Assembly (NCBI GenBank): GCA_051531935.1 | Contig: JAOPTR010000001.1 | Span: forward strand, 248,001-312,000 | Source: OCS116 sp051531935 | GTDB taxonomy: Bacteria > Pseudomonadota > Alphaproteobacteria > Rhizobiales > OSC116 | Reading direction: 5' to 3' | Length of the DNA stretch: 64,000 nt | The notes under the pieces: model-generated | Told to the model about the DNA's origin: nothing | Seen by the model: the letters and a program-made list of their open reading frames with translations, nothing else | The model's database searches: none | Made by a program: the position numbers and the translations under genes | Part shown: piece after piece, positions 18,013 to 27,268 of the stretch | Numbering within the stretch: the stretch's first letter is position 1 | How the letters are laid out: each line of letters begins with the position of its first letter

Positions 18013-18456
18013 ATGATGCATAAACTATTCAAGCATTTAAAATTTGCATTCAGTCTCAAGAAAATTGCCATCATCATCGGCCTAAGTTGGTTATTTATAA
18101 CCCCAGCACAAGCCGACTTGAAGATTTGCAACTATGTGAGCAGCAATGTAAATGTAGCCATTGGGTATAAAGTAAAATCTGGTTGGACCACCGAGGGCTG
18201 GTGGCTTATTAAACCTGATACGTGCGAATCAATTTTAGAGGGTGATTTATTTGCCCGCTTTTATTATGTTTACGCGATAGAAGAAGGCACTGGCGGTTAT
18301 TGGGATGGCGAGGCAGTCATGTGCACGAAGAATGAAAAGTTCACGATTAACGGCATTGCCGATTGCGAGTTACGAGGGTATCGACGCACTGGTTTTACCG
18401 AAGTGGATACGGGCGATTGGACCAACTGGGAACTCAAATTAACACCTGATAAATAA
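18013..18456 (+). CDS. DUF1036 secreted protein
   Basis: 147 residues with a signal peptide ending near PAQADLKICNY. The mature part is a DUF1036 domain: early NYVSSNVNVAIGYK, GWTTEGWWLIKPDTC, and four Cys (including MCTKNEKF and DCELRGY) likely to form disulfides in the periplasm. The family has no known function. The linkage to pyruvate kinase, 11 bases downstream, is common in this group of bacteria. ATG codons at 18013 and 18016 are equivalent. Confidence 0.82.
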   Translation: MMHKLFKHLKFAFSLKKIAIIIGLSWLFITPAQADLKICNYVSSNVNVAIGYKVKSGWTTEGWWLIKPDTCESILEGDLFARFYYVYAIEEGTGGYWDGEAVMCTKNEKFTINGIADCELRGYRRTGFTEVDTGDWTNWELKLTPDK

Positions 18457-18467
18457 TATAGGTTACT

Positions 18468-19904
18468 ATGAAACGAAATCGTAGAATTAAAATACTTGCA
18501 ACACTCGGCCCTGCTTCTGATACAGAAGACATGATTGAAAAATTAGCCATTGCAGGCGCAGATGCTTTCCGCATTAACATGAGCCATACAAGCCATGATA
18601 AATTGCTTGAGCTTTATACATCTATCCGTAATGTAGAAACAAAAATTGGCAACCCAATTGGTGTTTTGGTAGATTTACAAGGCCCTAAATTGCGTGTTGA
18701 CGCTTTTGCAAACGGCAAAGAAGAGCTTAAAAAAGGCCAAACTTTCCAACTCGATGGTGATTCAACACCAGGCGATGCAACGCGTGTTTACTTGCCGCAT
18801 CCAGAAATTTTAAGTTCAGTGGAAGCTGGCCATAAATTACTACTCGATGATGGCCGCATTATCTTGGAAGCCACTAAGGTTGAAAACAATGTCATCACTA
18901 CAAAAGTAATGAATGACTGCGTTATTTCAAACCGTAAAGGCGTTAGCTTACCAGACACTCTTTTGCCTGTTACAGCGATGACCCCTAAAGATGAAGCCGA
19001 CTTAGAAGCTGCTTTAAAATTAGACATCGACTTCATCGCCATTAGCTTTGTGCAACGCGCAAGTGATGTGGACGAAGTGCAAGCGGTTGTTGGCGATAAA
19101 GCCAAAGTCGTGGCAAAAATCGAGAAACCTGCTGCGGTTACTGACATCGACAATATCATCATTTCATCCGATGCAATTATGGTTGCTCGTGGCGATTTGG
19201 GTGTTGAATTACCAATTCAACAATTACCAGGCATTCAAAAAATGCTGACCCGCCGCTCGCGTATTGCAGGTAAGCCTGTAATTGTAGCCACACAAATGCT
19301 CGAAAGCATGATTGAAAGCCCAATGCCAACACGTGCCGAAGTTTCGGACGTGGCGACAGCTGTTTATGAAGGTGCCGATGCAGTGATGCTTTCTGCCGAA
19401 TCAGCAGCAGGTGCTTACCCAGTTGAAGCTGTAACAATGATGAGCAACATTGCTCATGAAGCTGAAAGTGACCCAATTTATGGTGACATCGTAAGCGCAA
19501 CACTTACTGAGGCTGATTCAACATCTGCCGATGCGATTAGTGCTGCTGTTTATGCTGTGGCTCAAACGCTAAATTTAGCGGCGATTGTTTGCTATACAGA
19601 ATCAGGCACAACAGCCATTCGTGTATCGCGTGAGCGTCCTAAAAACCGCATACTAACGCTTACACCAAGCAAAGGTACAGCGCGTAACCTAACCCTAACA
19701 TGGGGCATTTATAGTGTTACTGTCGATTCGTTCGACAATGAAAACACAATGATTAGCCACGCTTGTGAAACAGCGTTTAAGCATGATTTGGTTAAATTTG
19801 GCGATCATGTTGTGATAACAGCGGGTATTCCTTATGGCCGCCCTGGTACCACTAACATGTTGCGTATTGCTGCCATTGGTAAAAATGGCAAATGTGCCGA
19901 TTAG
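18468..19904 (+). CDS. pyk: Pyruvate kinase
   Basis: Converts phosphoenolpyruvate and ADP to pyruvate and ATP, last step of glycolysis. 478 residues with the expected order: KILATLGPASDTEDM and FRINMSH at the N-terminus, VDLQGPKLR, catalytic KIEKPAAVTDID with the active-site Lys near residue 208, MVARGDLGVELP, KPVIVATQMLESMI and the allosteric C-domain. Probably cotranscribed with the DUF1036 gene; a terminator follows. Confidence 0.97.
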   Translation: MKRNRRIKILATLGPASDTEDMIEKLAIAGADAFRINMSHTSHDKLLELYTSIRNVETKIGNPIGVLVDLQGPKLRVDAFANGKEELKKGQTFQLDGDSTPGDATRVYLPHPEILSSVEAGHKLLLDDGRIILEATKVENNVITTKVMNDCVISNRKGVSLPDTLLPVTAMTPKDEADLEAALKLDIDFIAISFVQRASDVDEVQAVVGDKAKVVAKIEKPAAVTDIDNIIISSDAIMVARGDLGVELPIQQLPGIQKMLTRRSRIAGKPVIVATQMLESMIESPMPTRAEVSDVATAVYEGADAVMLSAESAAGAYPVEAVTMMSNIAHEAESDPIYGDIVSATLTEADSTSADAISAAVYAVAQTLNLAAIVCYTESGTTAIRVSRERPKNRILTLTPSKGTARNLTLTWGIYSVTVDSFDNENTMISHACETAFKHDLVKFGDHVVITAGIPYGRPGTTNMLRIAAIGKNGKCAD

Positions 19905-19930
19905 GCAAAAGCTCAACTTTTATAAAATTA

Positions 19931-19960
19931 AAGGCGTTGCAGTTTTGCAGCGCCTTTTTT
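19931..19960 (+). terminator. Rho-independent terminator after pyk
   Basis: Stem AAGGCG-TTGCA with TGCAGCGCCTT around a GTTT loop, ending in six T. Confidence 0.88.
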
Positions 19961-19997
19961 GCAACTAGATACATTATAATTAAACACAAAATTCCAT

Positions 19998-20030
19998 AAA
20001 AAAAAGAGCCAGAAAAATCTGACTCTTTTA
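19998..20030 (-). terminator. Rho-independent terminator after rpmJ
   Basis: Minus-strand stem GAGTCAGA/TCTGGCTC (20018-20025 with 20006-20013) and TTTT loop, followed by a run of T, 33 bases downstream of rpmJ. Confidence 0.85.
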
Positions 20031-20062
20031 GAATATAAATGCTTACGCGTTAGGCGAAAGGC

Positions 20063-20188
20063 TTAACCTTGGCGTGCTTTAAAACGCGGGTTTGTTTTGT
20101 TAATCACGTATAGACGGCCACGGCGACGAACTACACGACAATCGCGATGACGATTACGAAGTGATTTAATCGAGTTTTTGATTTTCAT
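20063..20188 (-). CDS. rpmJ: 50S ribosomal protein L36
   Basis: L36 of 41 residues starting MKIKNSIKSLRNRHRDCRVV and ending NPRFKARQG. It has a single Cys, so it is the zinc-independent (C-minus) long form rather than the 37-residue zinc-ribbon form. ATG 20188 follows AAGGAAGCTTAAA, a good ribosome site; the longer in-frame extension upstream is not coding. Own terminator follows. Confidence 0.95.
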   Translation of the reverse strand: MKIKNSIKSLRNRHRDCRVVRRRGRLYVINKTNPRFKARQG

Positions 20189-20570
20189 TTTAAGCTTCCT
20201 TGACGAACTAGAAAACATATGATCATCAACGATATCACATGCCATTACAATTAATTTGACGCGAAAATAGGTCGCAATCACCCCAATGTCAAGTTAAAGC
20301 TTGGTTTTTCCAACAAACAATATGTTATGATGGCAACAACCAGAATTTATGACCCATTGCTACACCCAAACATCTACAAAATCAGATCTTGTACAATAAT
20401 ACTCACTGTAACTGAAGTGTATAAACCGCGAGCGCACACATTATATATCAATAGATTAGAACCAGAATTTATATAAATTTTATGGTTACTCACCACACTA
20501 AAGTTTTAGATAAATTTATTAAGGTTTCATTAGGCCTATACATTTATCATCTTAATATCTGGAGTGGGTT
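20189..20570. other. Divergent intergenic region between rpmJ and the EAL gene
   Basis: About 380 bases without a credible gene. Near the EAL start lies TTAA-N7-TTAG (20519-20533), one base off a CtrA box. No riboswitch, terminator or repeat was recognised in the rest. Confidence 0.35.
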
Positions 20571-22211
20571 ATGGATAGTGAGATTAAATTACAAAGAGAC
20601 CGTTTTATGGGATTCTCTTTTGCAGCAGCCGACTTGCTCATTGAGCTTGATGAACAAGGCTGCATTCAATTCGCTATGGGCGCAAGCCAAAACCTTTTGG
20701 GTATGCCTGTTCAAAAGGTCATCAAAAAACCACTCAATCAATTCGTTGTTAAAGCCGATAAAACAATGCTAACTTTTTTGTTTGATAGCATAAAGGTTGG
20801 CGAAAGACGCGGCCCCATAAAAATTCAGACACTCAAGAATGACATACCAACGCCTGTACAAATTTCTATTTTTAAAATGCCAAATGATGCAGGCAAAATT
20901 AACGTTGTACTTAATAATCTTGATCCACTTTCGCTCGGGATAAATGACCCAAGCCGCGATGATGATACAGGCCTTCTGACCAAAGAAGCGTTCTTCACTA
21001 TGGCCGAGGCCACCATTGGCAACGCCCAAAACAGTCAAACAGATATTTCCCTCACCATGATAAATATGCCTGATGAAGATGAGCTTGACGAAAGAATGGG
21101 TTCTAAAAACGCAGCAGAGTTTAAAACCAAAGCCGCATCCTTTTTACGTGCTGTATCCATCGGCGACACTGCAACAGTGCTCAACAAAAACAGTTTCAGC
21201 ATCATTCATGAGGATGGCGTCGAAACAGAAAAAATCACCGAAGAAATTAAAAACATTTCAAAAGAATATGATGAAGATGGCACCAGTGTGCAAATCGGCT
21301 CATCTTCGATTGAAATTGATAAAAATGTTGACCCTGGTGACATGTCCCGCGCTCTTGCTTATACAATCAACCAATATGTGTCGGACACTCAATATAGTGA
21401 TGGCCGTGGTGCTAGTTTTGAAAAACAAGTGAATTCACAAATCACTAATACCATTGAGCAAATCAAATGGTTCAAAAATATCATTAAAAAGAACCAAATT
21501 GGTTATGTAGCGCAAGAAATTGTAAGCATTAAAAGCCGTGAAGTACATCATCATGAATTACTCATGCGTTTTGAACAAAATGTCAGCCCTTTCCAACGCT
21601 TAGTATTTGCCGAAAAAGTTGGTATCATTCATGAACTCGATTTAATCATGTTAACCAAAGCCATAGAATGGATTAACCAAACGCCCGATCATCCAGAATT
21701 TTCTTTGGCGGTGAATGTGTCTGGCGCTTCTATTGCCCGTGCCGATTTTTGTTTTAAAATGTTGAAATTGGTAAGCGAAAAACTACGCTATCCAAAGCGT
21801 TTGCTTATCGAAATCACCGAATCTGCCGAAATCGAATCTCTAAAGAAAACCAACGAATTTTTCAAAAACATCCGCGCAAAAGGCATTAAACTCTGTATTG
21901 ATGATTTTGGCGCAGGCGCAGCATCACTCAATTATTTAAGAATGCTAGATGTCGATATTGTAAAAATTGATGGTACATATATTCGTGAATCAATGAAATA
22001 TGGCCGTGAGGATAAAATTCTTAAAGCCATGGTAAACCTTTGTAAATCAATGAATATGGAAATTGTTGCCGAACAAATTGAAACCAAAGAACAAGCCCAA
22101 TATCTAACAGAATTGGGTGTGGATTATGGACAAGGTTATCTGTATCACAAACCATCACCTGTAAAAGGCATCATTGAATCGCTCGGCAAAGACCTAAAAA
22201 AAACCGCCTAA
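20571..22211 (+). CDS. EAL-domain cyclic-di-GMP phosphodiesterase with PAS-like and degenerate GGDEF-like regions
   Basis: 546 residues, cytosolic. Residues 1-110 look like a PAS sensor; about 120-280 resembles the start of a GGDEF domain (DTGLLTKEAF) but has no GGDEF motif, so no cyclase activity is expected. The EAL domain (about 297-540) retains the catalytic set: Glu in HHELLMRF (variant of EALLRW), Asn in NVSG, Glu in ITESAE, the Asp pair in IDDFGAG, Lys in VKIDG, Glu in VAEQIE and Gln in GQGYLY. It should therefore degrade c-di-GMP. GGAGTGGGTT precedes the ATG. A receiver-domain gene follows 124 bases later. Confidence 0.87.
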   Translation: MDSEIKLQRDRFMGFSFAAADLLIELDEQGCIQFAMGASQNLLGMPVQKVIKKPLNQFVVKADKTMLTFLFDSIKVGERRGPIKIQTLKNDIPTPVQISIFKMPNDAGKINVVLNNLDPLSLGINDPSRDDDTGLLTKEAFFTMAEATIGNAQNSQTDISLTMINMPDEDELDERMGSKNAAEFKTKAASFLRAVSIGDTATVLNKNSFSIIHEDGVETEKITEEIKNISKEYDEDGTSVQIGSSSIEIDKNVDPGDMSRALAYTINQYVSDTQYSDGRGASFEKQVNSQITNTIEQIKWFKNIIKKNQIGYVAQEIVSIKSREVHHHELLMRFEQNVSPFQRLVFAEKVGIIHELDLIMLTKAIEWINQTPDHPEFSLAVNVSGASIARADFCFKMLKLVSEKLRYPKRLLIEITESAEIESLKKTNEFFKNIRAKGIKLCIDDFGAGAASLNYLRMLDVDIVKIDGTYIRESMKYGREDKILKAMVNLCKSMNMEIVAEQIETKEQAQYLTELGVDYGQGYLYHKPSPVKGIIESLGKDLKKTA

Positions 22212-22335
22212 CATAGACTTTTGACCACATTAAACGTACATACCAGTCATAAAATAACACAGGTTAAATATTGACCTACGCTCATTTCACCTTAGAGTGT
22301 CAGTAAGATTCGTTTTTTGGCTCACAAGGTTCTAT

Positions 22336-22908
22336 ATGGCAAAAAAATATGATTTGTCTGATTTATCTTTTTTAATAATCGACGACAATAATTACATGAT
22401 TTCAATCATTAAAACCTTGTTACGTGGTTTTGGTGTGCATGAAATTCATGAAGCACATGATGCTGCTGAAGCTTTCGAAGAATTCAGAAACGTGCCTGTA
22501 GACATTATTTTGCTAGATTATGCAATGGACACTTTGGATGGCATAGAATTTGCGCGCATGGTGCGCACTGCTGATGATACACCAAACCCTTATGTTCCCA
22601 TTGTTATGCTGAGCGCATATTCCGAGCGCTACCGCGTGACGGATGCACGAGATGTTGGCATTACTGAATTTTTACGCAAGCCAATTTGCGCGCAAGACCT
22701 TCATCAACGTATCATTCAGGTGATTGAAAACCCCCGCCCCTTCATTCGTACACCCCGTTATTTTGGACCAGATAGAAGGCGTATTTCCGATAGTAATTTT
22801 AAAGGCGAAGACCGCCGCGTGAGTGAATTAAAGCTAGAAAAAGCCCAAAAAACCGAAAATATGGAACGTATGCTGCTTAAATCTGGCGTCAATGAAGACG
22901 CGTTATAA
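22336..22908 (+). CDS. Single-receiver response regulator with Arg-rich tail
   Basis: 190 residues. The receiver domain (about 8-130) has acidic pocket DDNN, phosphoacceptor Asp in ILLDYAMD, Ser/Thr in VMLSAYS and Lys in LRKPI. No output domain; the tail carries repeated Arg motifs GPDRRRIS and GEDRRVS, known from a group of alphaproteobacterial receivers of unknown role. ATG 22336 (MAKKYDLSD) was preferred over an upstream in-frame ATG. It may work with the EAL protein upstream. A HAD phosphatase gene follows four bases after the stop. Confidence 0.82.
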   Translation: MAKKYDLSDLSFLIIDDNNYMISIIKTLLRGFGVHEIHEAHDAAEAFEEFRNVPVDIILLDYAMDTLDGIEFARMVRTADDTPNPYVPIVMLSAYSERYRVTDARDVGITEFLRKPICAQDLHQRIIQVIENPRPFIRTPRYFGPDRRRISDSNFKGEDRRVSELKLEKAQKTENMERMLLKSGVNEDAL

Positions 22909-22912
22909 ACAG

Positions 22913-23590
22913 ATGAAACCAGATAATACCAAACTCATTATATTTGATTGCGATGGCGTGCTGATTGATAGCGAAATTATCAGCGCCACAACATTAATTG
23001 GGTTATTAAAAGACCTTAATGTTCACATAGATTTCCCTTATGTGCAGAAAAACTTCATCGGCAGATCATTCCAAAAAGTAGCAGCCGAAATCAGCCAAAG
23101 CTTTGGCATCACATTACCAGCCGACTTCGAAGCCACCTATCGGGCAGAGCTTCTGCAAGCATTTGTGACTGAGTTAAAACCGACCGATGGCATACTTGCT
23201 ATGTTGAGCCGCATGCAAATTCCCATTTGCATCGCCACTAGCTCCAGCCCTGAACGTGCCGGGCGCTCCTTGCAAATCACAAAGTTAGCACCATTTTTTG
23301 AAGGAAATATTTTCACCGCATCATTGGTAAAAAATGGCAAGCCCGCGCCAGATTTGTTTTTACTAGCCGCTAAAACAATGAATGTAGAGCCAAAAAACTG
23401 CTTGGTTATTGAAGATAGCCTACCCGGAATTGAAGCGGCTCTAAATGCAAATATGCCTGTATGGCATTATAAAGGTGGCAGCCATTTACAAGGCATTTCT
23501 CTAGCACATCAAAAACACAGCCAACCCCATCAATCATTCTCCACTTGGTGCGAGTTTGAACATTTGCAACCACAATTTTTTAAAAAATAG
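22913..23590 (+). CDS. HAD-IA family hydrolase (beta-phosphoglucomutase/phosphatase-like)
   Basis: About 225 residues. HAD motifs: IIFDCDGVLIDSE (nucleophile Asp and DxD), ATSSSPERAGRS (motif II), Lys in KNGKPAPD and VIEDSLPGIEAAL (motif IV). The cap domain is of subclass I, so sugar or polyol phosphates are plausible substrates. ATG 22892 would overlap the preceding gene by 17 bases and is an alternative start. The gene lies directly upstream of the SorC regulator and polyol uptake cluster, so a role in polyol metabolism is possible but not shown. Confidence 0.83.
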   Translation: MKPDNTKLIIFDCDGVLIDSEIISATTLIGLLKDLNVHIDFPYVQKNFIGRSFQKVAAEISQSFGITLPADFEATYRAELLQAFVTELKPTDGILAMLSRMQIPICIATSSSPERAGRSLQITKLAPFFEGNIFTASLVKNGKPAPDLFLLAAKTMNVEPKNCLVIEDSLPGIEAALNANMPVWHYKGGSHLQGISLAHQKHSQPHQSFSTWCEFEHLQPQFFKK

Positions 23591-23663
23591 CCTAGACTTA
23601 AAGCCCCAATTGTTTACGATGGCGCCGAATAATCAGTTAGATTTTAAGCGATAAGAGACCCAC

Positions 23664-24644
23664 TTGGCCAAAACCCCAAAAACCGCAAATGGAAATATTG
23701 AAGACAATAATAAGCGTCTGGATGACGCCGCACGCGCGGGCTGGCTTTATTATGTGGCAGGCAAACGCCAAGATGAGATTGCCGAAATTATGGGCGTTTC
23801 GCGTCAATCTGCACAGCGGCTTGTATCACTAGCCATGTCTAGCGGCATCATTAAGGTGCGAGTAGATCATTCAATCGCCCGCTGCCAAGAACTTGCCGAA
23901 CAGCTAAGAAGCCGTTTTAATCTAGAATATATCGAAATCGTACCAGACGACCCGACATCAAATTCGACCACATTAGGTGTATCAAATGCCGCGGCCGAAG
24001 AGTTAGAGAATTGGCTAAAGCGCGAAGAGCCTCAGATCATCGCCATTGGCACAGGCCAAACATTAAAAGCCACAATTGATCTACTGCCTAAAATGGACTG
24101 CCCACAGCATAAAATCATTTCACTGGCGGGTAATCTAATGCCCGATGGCGCGGCAACCTTCTACAGTGTTATTTTTGCCGCGGCCGATAAAGTCAAAGCC
24201 CTATCCTACCCCATGGTGCTGCCCGTTATTGCTTCCTCCATCGAAGAGCGCGATACATTACACGCGCAATCTACCATTCAATCGACACTCAGGCTTGCCC
24301 AACAAGCCAACATCGCCTTTGTTGGTATTGGCGATCTAGATGCCGAAGCGCCAATTTATCGTGATGGTTTCGTATCGCATGATGATTTGAAAATACTGCA
24401 AAAAGCAGGTGGTGTAGGTGAAATTTGTGGTTGGGTATTTAATGCCGATGGCCAAATTCTGGATGGCCTGACAAATGATTTAGTGGCTTCTGGCCCTCTA
24501 CCATCACCAAATAGCTGCCTAATCATCGCCCTTGCTAAAGGCAAAAAGAAGCTACCAGGCCTCGCGGCAGCCATAAAAGGCAAATTGGTTAACGGTCTCA
24601 TCACCGATGAAACCATGGCGCTCGCCTTGTTGAAAAGACGGTAA
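23664..24644 (+). CDS. SorC/DeoR-family sugar-binding transcriptional regulator
   Basis: 326 residues. An N-terminal helix-turn-helix (about 25-65, DEIAEIMGVSRQSAQRLVSLA) is followed by the SorC sugar-binding domain with AIGTGQTLKATIDL, ISLAGNLMPDGA, FVGIGDLDAEAP and a C-terminal CLIIALAKGKKKLPGL. Such regulators bind sugar or polyol phosphates. The TTG at 23664 is the only sensible start because no ATG lies before the HTH. It sits directly before the smo genes and probably controls them through the repeats at 24749-24788. Confidence 0.87.
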   Translation: MAKTPKTANGNIEDNNKRLDDAARAGWLYYVAGKRQDEIAEIMGVSRQSAQRLVSLAMSSGIIKVRVDHSIARCQELAEQLRSRFNLEYIEIVPDDPTSNSTTLGVSNAAAEELENWLKREEPQIIAIGTGQTLKATIDLLPKMDCPQHKIISLAGNLMPDGAATFYSVIFAAADKVKALSYPMVLPVIASSIEERDTLHAQSTIQSTLRLAQQANIAFVGIGDLDAEAPIYRDGFVSHDDLKILQKAGGVGEICGWVFNADGQILDGLTNDLVASGPLPSPNSCLIIALAKGKKKLPGLAAAIKGKLVNGLITDETMALALLKRR

Positions 24645-24748
24645 AACCGTTATTTTGCAATAACATAGATAATAATCAAAACCTGCTCATACTAAGTAAT
24701 TACTCGCCCATTGAATAATTGCCCTTGACTCTTTCGCCTTCAATATGG

Positions 24749-24788
24749 ATAATTGCTCAATCCATAAGCAATTGCTCACTGCAATTAT
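24749..24788. promoter_or_regulatory. Candidate SorC operator upstream of the smo operon
   Basis: The 170-base gap between the regulator gene and smoE contains ATAATTGC (24749-24756) and its reverse complement GCAATTAT (24781-24788), with the palindrome AGCAATTGCT (24767-24776) between them. The repeated GCAATT words form a cluster that fits a multimeric SorC-type regulator. Confidence 0.45.
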
Positions 24789-24815
24789 TTGGGATAAACA
24801 AAAGGGAGATTACAA

Positions 24816-26129
24816 ATGAAATTATCATCGATGCTCATCGGTGCTGTAAGTGCGTTCGCATTATTTGCAACTGCACAAGCCGAAACTGTTACAATCGCAA
24901 CCGTAAATAATGGTGACATGGTCACTATGAAAGGTCTTGCTGATGACTTTACAAAAAGCCATCCTGATATTGATCTAGAATGGGTTGTGCTTGACGAAAA
25001 CACACTTCGCCAACGCGTAACAACTGACATTGCCACTAAAGGTGGTCAATTTGACGTTATGATTATTGGTGCTTATGAAGTTCCAATCTGGGCAAATAGA
25101 GGTTGGCTTGTGCCGCTCACTAAGCTCGAGCAAGATGCTGCATTTAATGCAGACGATCTAGTACCTTCAGTAAGAGACGCTCTTTCTGTAGATGGCAAGC
25201 TTTATGCTTCACCATTTTATGCTGAAAGCTCAATGCTTCATTATCGTAAAGACCTTGTCGAAGCTGCTGGCTTAACAATGCCAAAAGCACCAACATGGGA
25301 ATTTATTGGCGAAGCTGCTCGTAAAATGACAAATCGTGACGAAGGTATCAATGGTATCTGTCTACGTGGCCTACCAGGCTGGGGTCAATTAGGCGCTGTA
25401 TTACCAGCGACTGTTAACTCATTTGGTGGCCGTCTGTTTGATGAAAATTGGGTTCCTCAATTCGATCAACCAGAATGGAAAGAAGCTCTACAATTCTATG
25501 TTGATATCCTAAAAGATGCGGGCCCTGCCGGTTCATCATCAAACGGTTATGCTGAAATTATGGCACTATTCCAACAAGGTAAATGCGCCATGTGGATGGA
25601 TGCTACGGTTGCTGCTTCTGGTCTAACAGGCCCAGATTCAACAGTTGCTGACAAAATGGGTTGGGCTTTGGCTCCAAATACAGGCCTTGGCAAATCTGCT
25701 GGTTGGTTTTGGACTTGGACTTTAGCTATCCCTGCTGGTACAGCTAAGCAAGATGCTGCTGAAAAGTTTATTGCTTGGGCAACAAGCAAACAATATACTG
25801 AACTTGTAGCTGGTCAAAAAGGTTGGGCTCAAGTGCCTCCTGGAACACGTACTTCATTGTATGAAAACCAAGAATACCTTGATGCTGCACCATTTGCTGA
25901 GTTGACAATTGAGTCTATCAAAGCTGCTGATGCAAATAACCCAACAGTGAAACCTGTACCATATACAGGCGTTCAATTTGCGGCCATTCCAGAATGGATC
26001 GGCATTGGCGATACAATCACTCAACAGTTTGCTGCTGCCATCGCTGGTACAAAAACTGTAGATGAAGCCTTAGCTGAAGCTCAAAACATCGCAACTCGCG
26101 AAATGCAAGCTGCTGGTTACATAGACTAG
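24816..26129 (+). CDS. smoE: Polyol (sorbitol/mannitol) ABC transporter, substrate-binding protein
   Basis: 437 residues. Signal peptide ends at TAQA; the mature protein is a family 1 extracellular solute-binding protein resembling SmoE: AETVTIATVNNGDMVTMK, FYAESSMLHYRKDLV, GWFWTWTLAIPAG. It should capture polyols in the periplasm for SmoFGK. GGGAG seven bases before the ATG. Followed by a stable stem-loop, which would keep its mRNA more abundant than the permease message. Confidence 0.9.
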   Translation: MKLSSMLIGAVSAFALFATAQAETVTIATVNNGDMVTMKGLADDFTKSHPDIDLEWVVLDENTLRQRVTTDIATKGGQFDVMIIGAYEVPIWANRGWLVPLTKLEQDAAFNADDLVPSVRDALSVDGKLYASPFYAESSMLHYRKDLVEAAGLTMPKAPTWEFIGEAARKMTNRDEGINGICLRGLPGWGQLGAVLPATVNSFGGRLFDENWVPQFDQPEWKEALQFYVDILKDAGPAGSSSNGYAEIMALFQQGKCAMWMDATVAASGLTGPDSTVADKMGWALAPNTGLGKSAGWFWTWTLAIPAGTAKQDAAEKFIAWATSKQYTELVAGQKGWAQVPPGTRTSLYENQEYLDAAPFAELTIESIKAADANNPTVKPVPYTGVQFAAIPEWIGIGDTITQQFAAAIAGTKTVDEALAEAQNIATREMQAAGYID

Positions 26130-26144
26130 TATCCACCCAAGGAT

Positions 26145-26180
26145 AACCTGCTTGGCATTTATGTCAGGCAGGTTTATTTT
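26145..26180 (+). terminator. Intercistronic stem-loop after smoE
   Basis: AACCTGC (26145-26151) pairs with GCAGGTT (26168-26174), with TGGCAT/ATGTCA pairing inside, then TATTTT. It probably terminates or processes part of the transcript. The remaining spacer to 26393 contains two more small inverted repeats (GTTTCT/AGAAAC near 26190-26206 and TTGACG/CGTCAA at 26210-26235) and no gene. Confidence 0.65.
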
Positions 26181-26393
26181 AAGGCCGCAGTTTCTGAATA
26201 AGAAACACCTTGACGATTAAGCATTCTAACGTCAAGCAATGGGAAAGCCCACCAAAACAAGGTTGTAAGAACCAAAGTTCACATCCACACAGTTTTAAAA
26301 GCCCCCAACATAAGATTTCCTATTCAGAAGCTGCGACCTCAACCGCCTTAATACTTGAGCAGAGACTAGATCTACGCTTGAAGGGAGAAGATT

Positions 26394-27266
26394 ATGGCTA
26401 CAAAACATACAAAAACATTGTCACGCATAATGAACATGCCGGCAATTGCGTTATTATTTATATGGATGATTGTCCCGCTGGCAATGGCCATATACTATTC
26501 TTTCCAACGATATAATTTACTCAACCCCGATAGAAGACGCTTTGCGGGTTGGTTTAACTATGAATTTTTTGTCACCGACCCTGCTTTTTTTGCAGCCATC
26601 GGCAATACAATCTTATTGGTTGGCGGCGTACTTATCATCACCATAGTTGGCGGTGTATTGTTAGGCCTATTGCTAAACCAAGCCATCATTGGCCGTAATT
26701 TTGTAAGAATTTTATTCATCTCCCCATTCTTTGTAATGCCAACCGTGGCAGCATTGATATGGAAAAACATGCTCATGCACCCTATCTACGGTATGTTTGC
26801 CGAGATTGCCCGTTTCTTCGGAGCTGAGCCCATAGATTTCTTTGCGGTCATCCCGCTCATATCAATTATTATTATTGTCACATGGCAATGGCTGCCATTT
26901 GCAACATTAATTTTGCTCACAGCCCTACAATCACTAGATCAGGAACAACAAGAAGCCGCCGATATGGATGGTGCAAGCGCATTTGCTAAATTCTATCACA
27001 TCACATTACCACATTTGGCACGTGCTATGACGGTTGTAGCCCTTATCGAAACCATATTCTTGCTCAGTATTTTCGCCGAGATTAAAGTGACCACCAATGG
27101 TGGCCCAGGTACCGACACAACTAACTTGCCTTATTTGGTATTTAGTCGTGCTCTGCAACATTTCGATGTTGGTGGTGCTTCTGCTGGCGGTATCATTGCC
27201 GTTATTCTCGCTAATATTGTAGCAATATTCTTAATCCGCGCTGTCGGCAAAAACTTGGAGGCTTAA
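26394..27266 (+). CDS. smoF: Polyol ABC transporter permease
   Basis: 290 residues, six predicted transmembrane helices. The cytosolic EAA loop is EAADMDGASAFAKFYHITLP (near residues 190-210), the docking site for the ATPase; the C-terminal part contains KVTTNGGPGTDTTNLPYLVF, typical of MalF-type permeases. GAAGGGAGAAG precedes the ATG. Second permease follows two bases later. Confidence 0.92.
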   Translation: MATKHTKTLSRIMNMPAIALLFIWMIVPLAMAIYYSFQRYNLLNPDRRRFAGWFNYEFFVTDPAFFAAIGNTILLVGGVLIITIVGGVLLGLLLNQAIIGRNFVRILFISPFFVMPTVAALIWKNMLMHPIYGMFAEIARFFGAEPIDFFAVIPLISIIIIVTWQWLPFATLILLTALQSLDQEQQEAADMDGASAFAKFYHITLPHLARAMTVVALIETIFLLSIFAEIKVTTNGGPGTDTTNLPYLVFSRALQHFDVGGASAGGIIAVILANIVAIFLIRAVGKNLEA

Positions 27267-27268
27267 TC

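Noticed and set aside
26210..26515. 101-codon open frame in the smoE-smoF spacer
   Set aside because: Overlaps the start of smoF in another frame, has no ribosome site and no protein-like composition.
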